From Nocardia sp. NBC_00565 (lineage in GTDB: Bacteria > Actinomycetota > Actinomycetes > Mycobacteriales > Mycobacteriaceae): 64,000 nucleotides of DNA. Both the position numbers and the translations under genes were made by a program. Shown piece by piece: positions 1 through 8,387 of the stretch. Every line of letters begins with the position of its first letter. The first letter of the stretch is position 1. The notes below the pieces were generated by a model, which did not search any database, had not been told where the DNA came from, and saw only the letters and a program-made list of their open reading frames with translations. The DNA is taken from NCBI RefSeq assembly GCF_036345915.1, contig NZ_CP107785.1:5580001-5644000 (forward strand). Direction: 5' to 3'.

Positions 1-2802
1 GAAGCTACTCTACTGCTTGAACAGACCCTCATTGAGAATGAGAGCGTTCTCGGACCGGAAGATCCCGAAACATTAAGAGTGCGAGGTGACCTCGCATTCA
101 CCTACCGATCGGCGGGCCGATTGCCCGAAGCCATACGATTGTTCGAGCAGACGGTCACTGAGAACGAACGTGTTTTTGGATCAGACGACCCTGAAACGCT
201 CGCCACGCGTGACAACCTCGCGGGTGCCTATGAATTGGCCGGGCGAACCGCTGAATCTATCCGTCTCTTCAAACAAACTCTTGCGGACCGTCACCGTGTA
301 CTTGGTTCCGATCACCCGCATACGCTGATGTCGCGTCATAACCTCGCGTACGCTTATCGATCCGCGGGGAAGTTCGATGACGCCATCGAAAATTTCGAGC
401 GTACTCTTGCCGATCAGGAACAATTGCTCGGTGCTGACCATCTGCACGCGCTTATGTCTCGCCAGCACCTTGCCGATGCCTACTTCTCCGCAGGCCGTCT
501 TCACGACGCGATAACTCACTATCGGCGATCAATCGCGGACTGTGAGCGGCTGCTTGGGTCCGACCACTCGGATACACTCCACCTTCGGAGACGTCTCGCT
601 AAGGCGCTTGGCGCAGGCCCGAACCTAGCGAGTTCTCTAGCAGAGGTTTTCGGCGCCCTTTCATGGGAGCCGGAAGCTGGTATGAACGTATCGACGGAGA
701 ATAGCGGCCGTGAGTCTCTGGAAGAGCTGATAATTCCGAGCCTGTTAAGAGCGTCGATCCGTCGGCTTAACCCATATCTTCCTACCCACGTTGCCGACAG
801 CGTCCTGGATTTAATTCTGACCCCTCGATCACAAGATCTCGCAACCGAAAATGCTCGAATTCACGATTATCTCGTAAATGGAATTCGTGAAACTACCTAT
901 TTCGATGAATTTGGTATTGAGCGCAGTCCAACGGTGCATATAGTGGATAGGTTAGACATAAAATCGAATAGCTTCCTCGCCTTGCGTGAGGTCGTTGTGC
1001 AGAGCCAAGAGGGAATCTATACACTAGATGCTGTCTTATATGTAAATGGGATTCCTTTGGCGGTGGTGGAAATGAAGAAATCTGCAGCCACCGATTCGTC
1101 CGTAGAGTCCGCATATTCACAGCTCCAGCACTATCTCGAATGCGCTCCGCCGACTTTTCGGTTCAGTATGATGTTTTTGGTTTCCGACGGTGTACAGGCC
1201 CGTTACGGAACAGCCGGTTCACCTTATAGTAGGTTTGCGTCGTGGAACGTTGACGATGTTGGTCGTCCAATTTCTCAGCCCGGCACCGCTTGGGATGACT
1301 CCGAGTTGAGCCTCGCTTTGCGAGGGATCTTCGACAAGCATCGTCTTATCGATCTGATTTGTAGCTTTTCAATTGCTGATAGAGGAGGTGGTGGCCAGCC
1401 GTCCCGTATCGCTCGACCTCATCAGTACTTTGCAGTATTGAATGCGATTAATCGAACCGTGGAGGCGATGTCTAATGATGGCAGGGCGGGCGTAGTTTGG
1501 CACACTCCAGGTTCTGGTATTTCAACGACAATAGAGATGTTTGTAAATCAGGCGCTTAGAAATCCAGCGCTAGCGGCGCCCACGGTAGTCGTAATCAATG
1601 ACCGTTCCATACTCAGTGATCAGCTGTTTAAAATCTTCCTAGATGACAATCTTATTCCAGATATGCCGATGCAGGTATCTACGCGACAAGAATTACGGAC
1701 TGAACTGACGAATCGTCGCGTGGGTGGGGTGCTCTTTACTACGCTGCAGAAATTCAGTCGTACTGAAGACGAGATTCGGGCTGGACTTGCACATCCGCTC
1801 CTTTCTGATCGAAAAGATATCATTGTAGTCGCTAACGAGGGTCACCGCAGTCATAGCAACGAATTGTATGGGTATGCGCGCCATCTGCGAGACGCCCTAC
1901 CGAATGCGACGATGATCGCCTTCACTGGGACTCCTGTTAATCAAAATGACAGGGATACGCGGGCAGTGTTTGGTGAATATATCGACATCTACGATATCGG
2001 TCGCGCGGTGCGTGACGGAGCAACGGTGCCGATCTATTACGAGAGTCGTCTAATTCCTGTAAATCTTCCCAGTAATGTCGAACAGCCTGAAGATATTGAG
2101 CTAGAGGACATGCCTGTCTTTAACGTTGTCTATGGGGCGCCTGATCGTCTCAGGCGGCTCGCGTCCGATATAGTCGAGCACTGGGAAAAGCGCTCGGCAG
2201 CGATGACTAAGGTGATTGGCGTTGCAGGCAAGGCGGTAGTGGTGTGCAGCACTCGCGAGATCTGCGCATCTCTGTATTCAGAAATAGTTTCCCTTCGTAT
2301 GGACTGGCATGACGATCGACCGGGCTCAGGTATAGTTAAAGTTCTCTATAGCACCTCCTCTCGCGATAGTGGCCGTCTGCTCAGATATCGCCTGAGCGCG
2401 GCCGAGCAGAATATGATCAGGTTGCGATTTAAAAACCCGCGCGACAGCCTTGAGCTGGTGATCGTTACCGAAATTACTACGGTCGGTTTCGATGCGCCGT
2501 CGCTGCACACGCTTTACGTCGACCGACCTATGCGAGGTGCGCCTCTTATGCAGGCATTGAGTCGGATCAATCGAGTCTTTGAGGATAAATCTGATGGATT
2601 GATCGTCGCGTACACCCCATTGGCTGATCAATTGCAAGAAGTAGTCGAGTCGTATACGGAGACTGCCGGGCAGAATGCTTCTGCAGAAGTCCAATTGCGA
2701 GATCGTCAATCTCGTGGATTGTCCAGTCCCCAAACCGCAGCGTATCGATGGCAGTCTCTGTGCCGAGTTCGTACCTCTCTTGCCAATGATATCGATCAAT
2801 GA
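1..2802 (+). CDS. TPR-repeat protein fused to a degenerate type I restriction HsdR subunit (5' partial)
   Basis: The frame is open from base 1, so the true start lies outside the window. Nucleotides 25-654 encode five tetratricopeptide repeats with an exact 126-nt (42-aa) period. From about nt 700 the protein is HsdR-like: an N-terminal PD-(D/E)xK nuclease with D at nt 1027 and E-M-K at nt 1069-1077, then an SF2 translocase. The Walker A loop reads HTPGSGIS, with Ile at nt 1519 in place of the essential Lys, and the DEAH box reads NEGH, with Asn at nt 1834. Motif III (FTGTP), a GFDAP motif and the QALSRINR arginine-finger motif remain. The helical C-terminus normal in HsdR is absent and the last 40 residues look unlike the family, so the end may be truncated or shifted. 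Base composition is clearly AT-richer than the neighbours, which suggests transfer. No hsdM or hsdS is visible. ATP hydrolysis is unlikely by inference; the function is unknown. Confidence 0.85.
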   Translation, partial: EATLLLEQTLIENESVLGPEDPETLRVRGDLAFTYRSAGRLPEAIRLFEQTVTENERVFGSDDPETLATRDNLAGAYELAGRTAESIRLFKQTLADRHRVLGSDHPHTLMSRHNLAYAYRSAGKFDDAIENFERTLADQEQLLGADHLHALMSRQHLADAYFSAGRLHDAITHYRRSIADCERLLGSDHSDTLHLRRRLAKALGAGPNLASSLAEVFGALSWEPEAGMNVSTENSGRESLEELIIPSLLRASIRRLNPYLPTHVADSVLDLILTPRSQDLATENARIHDYLVNGIRETTYFDEFGIERSPTVHIVDRLDIKSNSFLALREVVVQSQEGIYTLDAVLYVNGIPLAVVEMKKSAATDSSVESAYSQLQHYLECAPPTFRFSMMFLVSDGVQARYGTAGSPYSRFASWNVDDVGRPISQPGTAWDDSELSLALRGIFDKHRLIDLICSFSIADRGGGGQPSRIARPHQYFAVLNAINRTVEAMSNDGRAGVVWHTPGSGISTTIEMFVNQALRNPALAAPTVVVINDRSILSDQLFKIFLDDNLIPDMPMQVSTRQELRTELTNRRVGGVLFTTLQKFSRTEDEIRAGLAHPLLSDRKDIIVVANEGHRSHSNELYGYARHLRDALPNATMIAFTGTPVNQNDRDTRAVFGEYIDIYDIGRAVRDGATVPIYYESRLIPVNLPSNVEQPEDIELEDMPVFNVVYGAPDRLRRLASDIVEHWEKRSAAMTKVIGVAGKAVVVCSTREICASLYSEIVSLRMDWHDDRPGSGIVKVLYSTSSRDSGRLLRYRLSAAEQNMIRLRFKNPRDSLELVIVTEITTVGFDAPSLHTLYVDRPMRGAPLMQALSRINRVFEDKSDGLIVAYTPLADQLQEVVESYTETAGQNASAEVQLRDRQSRGLSSPQTAAYRWQSLCRVRTSLANDIDQ

Positions 2803-2879
2803 ATTTGTAGATATTCCGCTGGTTGATCGGTAGCTCTGAATACTCCTGTGCTAGTCGAATGTTTAAGGACATTCTTCGT

Positions 2880-3062
2880 CTAGACGCGGAGTCCCACTCG
2901 CTGGCTGAGGTCGCGTACATCGGTGCGCATACCCATCGGCGGCTTTTTCAGCAGGTTCCGGAGCATATCGCGGGCAAAGCCGTTATAGCGGATAGTTTCA
3001 GGCGCGGTCCGCTCCGATTTTGAGAGCATCGTAAGTGCCGCTGTATCTTCGTCGCGTTGATA
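2880..3062 (-). pseudogene. Out-of-frame native C-terminus of the XRE regulator
   Basis: Reading on from the codons for RAY at about 3062 in the alternative minus frame gives QRDEDTAAL, then SKSERTAPETIRYNGFARDM, then LLKKPPMGMRTDVRDL and a TAG at 2880-2882. This has the character of the usual end of such XRE/TPR regulators, whereas the continuous frame does not. A single missing base in the TATATC region explains the break. It could be a real mutation or a sequencing error. Confidence 0.7.
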
Positions 3063-4105
3063 TAGGCCCGGGCGACCTCGATCAGGTGGCGGCCGCGGCG
3101 CGGTACGGACACGATGTGATCGGCGTCGATGGAGCGGGCCGCGCGCAGTGCCTCGCCGGGCTGGCGGAGTTCCACACCGAGAGTCGTTGCGTGCGCTGCC
3201 ATCACAGGCTGGGAGAAGCTGGTCTGCACGTGCCGATAGGTTGGGCCGAGTTGTTGGGCGATGCGGTCGGCCTGTTCGAGGCCGCGCCAGGCGTCACCGG
3301 AGCGGCCACGCCGGCCGTGGACGTAGGCGATCTCGAATTCCAACGCTCCGGCGATGCCGTGCCAATCGTCAGGGGTTTCAGTGCGGTCGAGATAGGGGGT
3401 GAGCTGGTCGATCGCGTTGCGTGCCAGCGTGATTGCTTCCTCCCATCGGCCGGAATCGCGCAAGGCTTGCACCATCGCCCAAGCACTGCACGCGATGACA
3501 TAGGGGTCGTCGGCCTCGTAACCTTCGTTCACCGCGCGGTCGGCGACCATCCACACCAACTCCGGTGCGGGCTGATAGGCGACGTAGAAATCGGCGAGCT
3601 GGTAGACGCCTGCCAGAGTCCGGCGTGCAGCGCGTCGATCTTCGGCGGTACGTGCGGCGGTCTGGGCGTCGCGGATCAGACCTTGCAGCAGTACGCCCAG
3701 TTGTGATCGGTGATCGGGGCTGGAGTGGCGGATCCGCCACGCCTTGCGTAGCCGCTCAGCGAGATGATCGACACTGACCGCCCGAACTCTAGGGGTGATG
3801 CGGTAGTCGGTCAGCGCAGCCTGCACCTCGGACAGGGCCGCGTGACGCTCACCCGCGAATACCGTCACCGGTACCGCGTGATCATCTCCGGTGAGCGTGG
3901 CGAGGTCGTCCAACTCCAGGACACGAGCAATGCGCAGCAACAGCTCAAGGCTCGGCGTGCGCTGAATTCGGCCGTTCTCCAAGGCTTTCAGCCATTCGGC
4001 GGACCGGCCGATCTGGGCGGCCAGCACGGGCCGTGCCATTCCGGCGCGTTCTCGGTACAGCCGAACCCGCTGTCCGATCTGCGAGGGAGCTTCGGAACCG
4101 CTCAC
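2948..4105 (-). CDS. XRE-family transcriptional regulator with shifted C-terminus
   Basis: An N-terminal Cro/C1 helix-turn-helix (about residues 10-60, containing RPVLAAQIGRSAEWLKALE) is followed by a long helical TPR-like region, the layout of actinobacterial XRE regulators that often sit near small hypothetical genes. The start is taken as GTG at 4105 because AGGAGG lies 8 nt upstream; the in-frame GTG at 4114 would overlap that ribosome site. The last 40 or so residues of this frame look non-native. The expected tail is found in another frame down to 2880 (separate entry), so a one-base indel near 3058-3064 has altered the C-terminus. The DNA-binding part is intact. It is divergent from the small genes beginning at 4290. 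Confidence 0.85.
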   Translation of the reverse strand: MSGSEAPSQIGQRVRLYRERAGMARPVLAAQIGRSAEWLKALENGRIQRTPSLELLLRIARVLELDDLATLTGDDHAVPVTVFAGERHAALSEVQAALTDYRITPRVRAVSVDHLAERLRKAWRIRHSSPDHRSQLGVLLQGLIRDAQTAARTAEDRRAARRTLAGVYQLADFYVAYQPAPELVWMVADRAVNEGYEADDPYVIACSAWAMVQALRDSGRWEEAITLARNAIDQLTPYLDRTETPDDWHGIAGALEFEIAYVHGRRGRSGDAWRGLEQADRIAQQLGPTYRHVQTSFSQPVMAAHATTLGVELRQPGEALRAARSIDADHIVSVPRRGRHLIEVARAYINATKIQRHLRCSQNRSGPRLKLSAITALPAICSGTC

Positions 4106-4289
4106 GGGGACCACCTCCTGGTCGTGTTGTCACGACAATCGCCAGCGTAACGGCATTGGGGGTACGTTCGTACCCGTTCACGGCGTCCGCCGGGCATACG
4201 TTCCACATTGCCCCGGCGTCGGTTCGATCACCAGTCCCCGGCGTCGGGTGCACTCCAACACCGTTCCAGGGACATGGAGAACACCCGAC

Positions 4290-4466
4290 ATGGAAATCAT
4301 CGTTGTCGCCACCATCATCGCGCTAGTGCTGTTTTTCCTCGCCGCCCATGCACTGCCGGACGCCGAACGCACCCAGCGGCCGAAGCGGCTGACCGTCGCC
4401 GACATTCAGGCGCGCCTGGCGGCCGAGCCGCCACGCCCCTATGTACCGATCACCAGGGGGTGGTGA
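4290..4466 (+). CDS. Small membrane protein
   Basis: A 58-residue product starts MEIIVVATIIALVLFFLAAH, a single N-terminal transmembrane helix, followed by a hydrophilic tail with basic and proline-rich stretches. I prefer ATG 4290 over the in-frame upstream ATG at 4248 because the helix begins there and the extra residues look non-native. It is the first of three tightly packed genes (4290-5071) divergent from the XRE regulator, an arrangement seen in actinobacterial accessory regions. The function is not recognisable. Confidence 0.6.
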   Translation: MEIIVVATIIALVLFFLAAHALPDAERTQRPKRLTVADIQARLAAEPPRPYVPITRGW

Positions 4467-4469
4467 GCG

Positions 4470-4727
4470 ATGGCGTTCACCGAACCCGAGGCGAAAGTCC
4501 TTGGCGCACTGTCGAACCTCGACCCTCCGCACGGGCTGACCGTGCGGCAGCTCTGCCGAGTTACCGGGCTGCCCGAGACCTCGGTCCACCGGGCGCTGCT
4601 GCGACTGTCGCGCACCGGCCTGGCGATGAGCCCTTTGCACAGCCCAGCACGGTGGCGCTGCACGGACCGCGGCCGTCTCGCGATCACCCGGCCCGTGTAC
4701 CGCGACTACGCAGGGATACAGCCATGA
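4470..4727 (+). CDS. Winged-helix DNA-binding protein (MarR/IclR-like fold)
   Basis: This 85-residue protein contains LTVRQLCRVTGLPETSVHRA, a typical winged-helix recognition region, followed by LLRLSRTGLA and a wing-like segment ending in TDRGRLAI. No effector domain is present, so it is a minimal transcription factor or recombination accessory protein. It starts 3 nt after the preceding gene and its stop overlaps the next start (ATGA), so the three genes are probably translated together. Confidence 0.65.
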   Translation: MAFTEPEAKVLGALSNLDPPHGLTVRQLCRVTGLPETSVHRALLRLSRTGLAMSPLHSPARWRCTDRGRLAITRPVYRDYAGIQP

Positions 4728-5071
4728 GCAACTACGTGATCGGATTCCTGCGACCGGACGTGTCCGGCGAGGCGAGTGGCCAAGACGAGGCGCGAATCCA
4801 CGCCCTTGCTGCCGAGTGCGGGTGGTCCGTGATTCTCATGTACTACGGCGATCGGGATCGGCCGGGCGGTGCGGTGATCAACCGCCTGATGAACCTCGCC
4901 TACAGCGAGCGCGCCAACGCTGTAATCGTCCCGAGCGCAGACCATTTCGAGCCCGGCGACATCCCGGCACTGGTCAAGATCGTCGACGTGATCTGTGTGG
5001 ACACCGGCACCAGGTACGCCAACTCCCGTAAGGACGGACAGGACCAGATCTGCCTGGTCAACTGGCGATAA
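4724..5071 (+). CDS. Serine-recombinase-fold protein lacking the catalytic serine
   Basis: This 115-residue protein begins MSNYVIGFLRPD and keeps the order of elements of a serine recombinase N-terminal domain: an opening beta-strand (YVIGFLRPD), a helix with an EARIHALAAECGW-type sequence, a strand (VILMYYGDRD), and a late strand (NAVIVPSADHF) where resolvases carry the D-R-L/F-sR motif. The YxRVS-type serine segment is replaced by FLRPD, and there is no DNA-binding tail. Domain assignment is by pattern only. It overlaps the previous gene by four bases and is followed by a strong terminator. A regulatory or decoy role near the large recombinase gene is inference. Confidence 0.6.
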   Translation: MSNYVIGFLRPDVSGEASGQDEARIHALAAECGWSVILMYYGDRDRPGGAVINRLMNLAYSERANAVIVPSADHFEPGDIPALVKIVDVICVDTGTRYANSRKDGQDQICLVNWR

Positions 5072-5100
5072 CGGCACACCCACCGCCGCGACCACGTCCA

Positions 5101-5139
5101 GAGCGCCCCAGTGGCAAGACAATCGCCACTGGGGCGCTC
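5101..5139 (+). terminator. Strong intrinsic hairpin terminator
   Basis: A perfect 15-bp inverted repeat (5101-5115 with 5125-5139) with a 9-nt loop lies 30 bp after the stop at 5071. There is no long T tract, as is usual in high-GC actinomycetes. It would end the 4290-5071 operon. Confidence 0.75.
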
Positions 5140-5390
5140 GCCTGTGGCGAGACACCGATCGTTATTGAACCGTTTCGCACTGAAATGTCGAAATCGGGCC
5201 TCTTCTTGGCAGTTAACAGGCGAACCCAACCCACACGCCGAAATCCGGCGGCCCACGTGATCGACTCCGAACCTTAACCGTCGAGCACGGAATTGCATCT
5301 ATTCCAGTCCCGTACCGGAAAAAGCGCGAGTGCCCCTGCCAGTACATGGGTGACGCCACTCCAAACGCCGAACACTCGACAGGAGCCCCG

Positions 5391-5609
5391 ATGGAACGTC
5401 CCGAACCCGAAACCCAAGCCCCGACCGGCCCCGAACCCGCCAAGCCGCATGCCTGCGACCGTGCCCATCAACGCTGGCACATCGACCGAATCGACACTGA
5501 AATCCTTACCGCCACCCAACATGACACCGCCGTCACCCTCCTCGCCGACCTCATCGCCACATGGACCCACCGCCACCAGACCGACAACGGTGAACGGAAC
5601 GCGGCATGA
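5391..5609 (+). CDS. Small hypothetical protein upstream of the recombinase
   Basis: A 72-residue hydrophilic product starts MERPEPETQAP, with AGGAG at 5381-5385 placed for this ATG; the in-frame ATG at 5346 has no clear ribosome site. The C-terminal half (about 40 residues, containing WHIDRIDTEIL and AVTLLADLIATW) is probably helical. Its stop overlaps the ATG at 5606 of the recombinase frame (ATGA), which suggests coupling. No family was recognised. Confidence 0.5.
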   Translation: MERPEPETQAPTGPEPAKPHACDRAHQRWHIDRIDTEILTATQHDTAVTLLADLIATWTHRHQTDNGERNAA

Positions 5610-5779
5610 AACGCCACGGCCGAAATTCATGCCACACCAATACATTCGAAAACCGATCGAGCGACAATAGAACCGGCGATATACCGGACCAAATCCAGAA
5701 CGCGAATTCCGATTCGCCACAGGTTGTTTCGGACATACACGTTTGCGAGAAGCGTGTATCGAGGGGAAGGACCGGCAGC

Positions 5780-7822
5780 ATGGCAGGCAGCAAGAAATCC
5801 TCAACTTCGCGTATCTCCACTGACACGGCCGCCTGGGAACAGGACGTGCGGGTAGGGACTTACACCCGCCGCTCCACCACCGAAGACAACCAGCCCTACT
5901 CCATCGAAGCCCAAGACGCCCGCCTCGATTCCTATATCGATTCCCAACCCGGCTGGCGGCGCACCACGTCCTTCACCGACGACGCCTCCGGTGCCAGCAC
6001 CGAGCGGCCAGGTCTGCAGCGTGCCCTGCAGGCTGCGCGCGCCGGGGTCATCAATGTGCTCGTGGTCTACCGGGTTGACCGCTTCTCCCGCAATCTGCGC
6101 GACCTGGTCACCTTGCTCGATGAGCTGGACCGGGCAAAGGTCGTGTTCCGCTCCGCCATAGAACCATTCGACACGTCAACGCCCATGGGTCGCATGCTGG
6201 TGCAGATGTTAGGCATGTTCGCTCAATTCGAACGCGACACCATCATCGACCGCGTCATCGCAGGCATGGAACGCAAAGCCGCCAAAGGACTTTGGAAAGG
6301 CGGCAAACGCCCCTACGGCTACCGAGTCGACAAGACTACCCAAACTCTCGTCGTGGACGAAGCCGAAGCCGTGGTCGTACGAATGATCTTCGACCTCTAC
6401 ACCTGCCGCCGCCTCGGCGCCCGTGCTGTCGCCGCGGAGTTGAACACGCGTGGTCATCGCGCCAGCACCGGCCGCGAATGGTCGGGGCATCACGTGCTGC
6501 GCATTCTCAACAGCCGGATCTATCTCGGCGAGTTGACCTTCCGCGACACCACCGTCACCGACACCCACCCCGCCCTCGTCGACAACGACATCTTCGAACA
6601 CGCCCAATCAGTCCTGGAGGCACGCGGGGAGTCCCATGCCCACCGCGCCGCGAACTCCTCGGACTATCTGCTTACCGGTCGCCTGCGTTGCCCGCGTTGC
6701 GGGCGCGCCATGATCGGCACCCGTGCCACCGGCCGCTCCCGCACCTACCGCTACTACACCTGCTTCAACCGCGCCCGCTACGACAGCGACAAGTGCGACT
6801 TCACCCGCCTCGATGCCGACTCCGTGGACGCTGCCGTCCTGGAAGCCTTGGGCAAGTTCTACCGCACCCGCCACGACCTGATCAGCCAAGCCATCCACGC
6901 TCAACAGCGATATCACCGCGACGCCAGCATCGACCTCCGCGCCGAACTGGCCACCGTCTCCGCCGAACTCGCCAAGGCCCAGCAGGCGATCGACCGCTAT
7001 CTGAACGCCTTCGAAAACGGCACCCTCGACCCCGAACTCCTCGCCGGACGACTCAGCGAATTGCGCGCCCAGACAACCCAGCTCGCCACCCGCCGCGACG
7101 AACTCACCGCCACGCTGGCCAGCGAACCCACAACCCCGGAACCAGCTGCGCTGGATGGCATCGCCGACACCATTGCGGAAATCATCGCCACCGGCACCCA
7201 CACACAGACCAAGGCACTGATAGAGGTCCTGGTCGCCCGGGTCGCCATTACCGGCCCCGACCGCTTGCTCCCCACGTTCCGCATCCCCCAACCCGGAAAC
7301 GACATTGGGGCTGATACCGCTTCCGCGGTATCAGCCCCAATGGAGTCGGTTCGTGCAATGCCACGATTGGTGGACGTTGGGGGAACTTACTACAACACGA
7401 ACATGCAGGTAGACGCACTGGAGAAGTTGCTGGCCAAGCTGCCGGACCTCACTGTCCCCGCTCCAACATCGCCAGTCCGGCCCGCACCGAAGCGGGCGCA
7501 CCAACTTGAGCGACGACTCACCGACACCGAACGAGCAGAGATCATCGCGGCCTATGAAGCCGGGTCATCTGCCAAACGCCTCTCCGCCCAGTGGCAACTC
7601 GCTAAAGCCAGCATCCTTCACGTCATCCGCTCCGGCGGCGTAGCGATCCGACAGCAACGGCGGCTCACCGATGGCGAGATCGACCACGCCGCCACCAGAT
7701 ACCAAAATGGCGAATCACTCCACCGAATCGGTGACCACCTCGGGGTGGCCCACACCACGATCCGGTCCGCGCTCCAACGCCGCGGCATCCCCCGACGCGA
7801 CACCCACGGCCGATCCCGATGA
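5780..7822 (+). CDS. Large serine recombinase with fused two-HTH C-terminal tail
   Basis: The N-terminal resolvase domain has the nucleophile in YTRRSTT (Ser32), a Q/E-A-Q-like segment, VLVVYRVDRFSRNL and the E helix region QFERDTIIDRV. A recombinase domain (GKRPYGYRVD), a zinc ribbon (CPRCGRAMIG ... CFNR ... CDF) and a coiled coil follow, as in integrase-type large serine recombinases. I prefer ATG 5780 because GAGGGGAAGG lies upstream; ATG 5606 is in frame and overlaps the previous gene. The native-looking core ends near FRIPQPGND (nt 7300). The frame then crosses an 18-bp hairpin and continues for about 160 residues with two HTH units related to the gene at 16702. It catalyses site-specific DNA integration or excision; its attachment site is not identified. 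Confidence 0.9.
   Translation: MAGSKKSSTSRISTDTAAWEQDVRVGTYTRRSTTEDNQPYSIEAQDARLDSYIDSQPGWRRTTSFTDDASGASTERPGLQRALQAARAGVINVLVVYRVDRFSRNLRDLVTLLDELDRAKVVFRSAIEPFDTSTPMGRMLVQMLGMFAQFERDTIIDRVIAGMERKAAKGLWKGGKRPYGYRVDKTTQTLVVDEAEAVVVRMIFDLYTCRRLGARAVAAELNTRGHRASTGREWSGHHVLRILNSRIYLGELTFRDTTVTDTHPALVDNDIFEHAQSVLEARGESHAHRAANSSDYLLTGRLRCPRCGRAMIGTRATGRSRTYRYYTCFNRARYDSDKCDFTRLDADSVDAAVLEALGKFYRTRHDLISQAIHAQQRYHRDASIDLRAELATVSAELAKAQQAIDRYLNAFENGTLDPELLAGRLSELRAQTTQLATRRDELTATLASEPTTPEPAALDGIADTIAEIIATGTHTQTKALIEVLVARVAITGPDRLLPTFRIPQPGNDIGADTASAVSAPMESVRAMPRLVDVGGTYYNTNMQVDALEKLLAKLPDLTVPAPTSPVRPAPKRAHQLERRLTDTERAEIIAAYEAGSSAKRLSAQWQLAKASILHVIRSGGVAIRQQRRLTDGEIDHAATRYQNGESLHRIGDHLGVAHTTIRSALQRRGIPRRDTHGRSR
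7303..7342. repeat. Perfect 18-bp inverted repeat inside the recombinase frame
   Basis: The arms 7303-7320 and 7325-7342 are exact complements separated by TTCC. The hairpin has the form of a strong terminator and falls exactly between the recombinase core and the HTH tail. It remains in frame and is translated (about IGADTASAVSAPM). Confidence 0.9.
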
Positions 7823-8132
7823 ACCATCACGCAGGCGAATAGCCACTGGACAGGGAGAACACCTTGGCGCGTGCAGGATGCCGGAGTGTTCCCCGCATTT
7901 GCGCCCGGGCGGCCTTCAGCACGCGGGTATCTTCGCAATCCCGTACCAAGCTGAGAGTTGTTGGCACCATGGAGGACTGGTGTGGACTGCTGGCGACGCG
8001 AGCAACGAAGACCCTTGCTCTCCGCGGCGAATCTCGATTGCGACCATCCTATTTCGGTGATCACGTACCGATCCGGGGGTTCGGTGAATGCCTTGTGTAG
8101 CGCTGCCTAAAGCCACGCAAGGTCATCTTCGA
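7823..8132. other. Intergenic stretch without a recognisable gene
   Basis: No ORF here has convincing composition or a ribosome site. A short stretch (7840-7861) resembles 17350-17371 downstream of the related HTH gene, both reading like gccactg-acaggga-aac, but too little is shared to define an element. Confidence 0.5.
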
Positions 8133-8387
8133 TTAATCAGTGAGCCGACGGAGTCTAGCGAGGAACCCATCGATTTCGTCGAGATCTGGAGCCTCCGGCC
8201 CTCGGTACCTTCTCATCGCATCACGTAGGACGATCGCGGCCGCTTGTGCTTGTTGGAACCGTTCAGCGCCAGCTTCCAACCGCATCATCTGGGCTAGTGC
8301 GTCGAGATGTCGATCGACTGCTCCCTCGTCATGCACGTCCGGCTCCCACCGGACAAGACGATGCCCGTGCTCTTGTAGAGCAGCCAC
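8133..8387 (-). CDS. Small helical hypothetical protein overlapping the kinase 3' end
   Basis: This 84-residue product starts at GTG 8387 and is acidic and helix-rich (RHLDALAQMMRLEAGAERF ... LDEIDGFLARLRRLTD). Its composition is more native than the overlapping kinase C-terminus in the other frame. It may be a separate gene overlapping the kinase by 94 nt, or the true kinase tail displaced by a frameshift near 8400. No family was recognised. Confidence 0.5.
   Translation of the reverse strand: MAALQEHGHRLVRWEPDVHDEGAVDRHLDALAQMMRLEAGAERFQQAQAAAIVLRDAMRRYRGPEAPDLDEIDGFLARLRRLTD

Noticed and set aside
2567..2920. Minus-strand ORF of 117 codons over the end of the HsdR fusion
   Set aside because: The sequence looks fairly protein-like, but it lies mostly inside the plus-strand gene, lacks a ribosome site and shows no known motif.
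4208..4723. Long N-terminal extension of the recombinase-fold gene
   Set aside because: It reads through two other genes in another frame and is Arg/Pro-rich; ATG 4724 with the ATGA overlap is the natural start.
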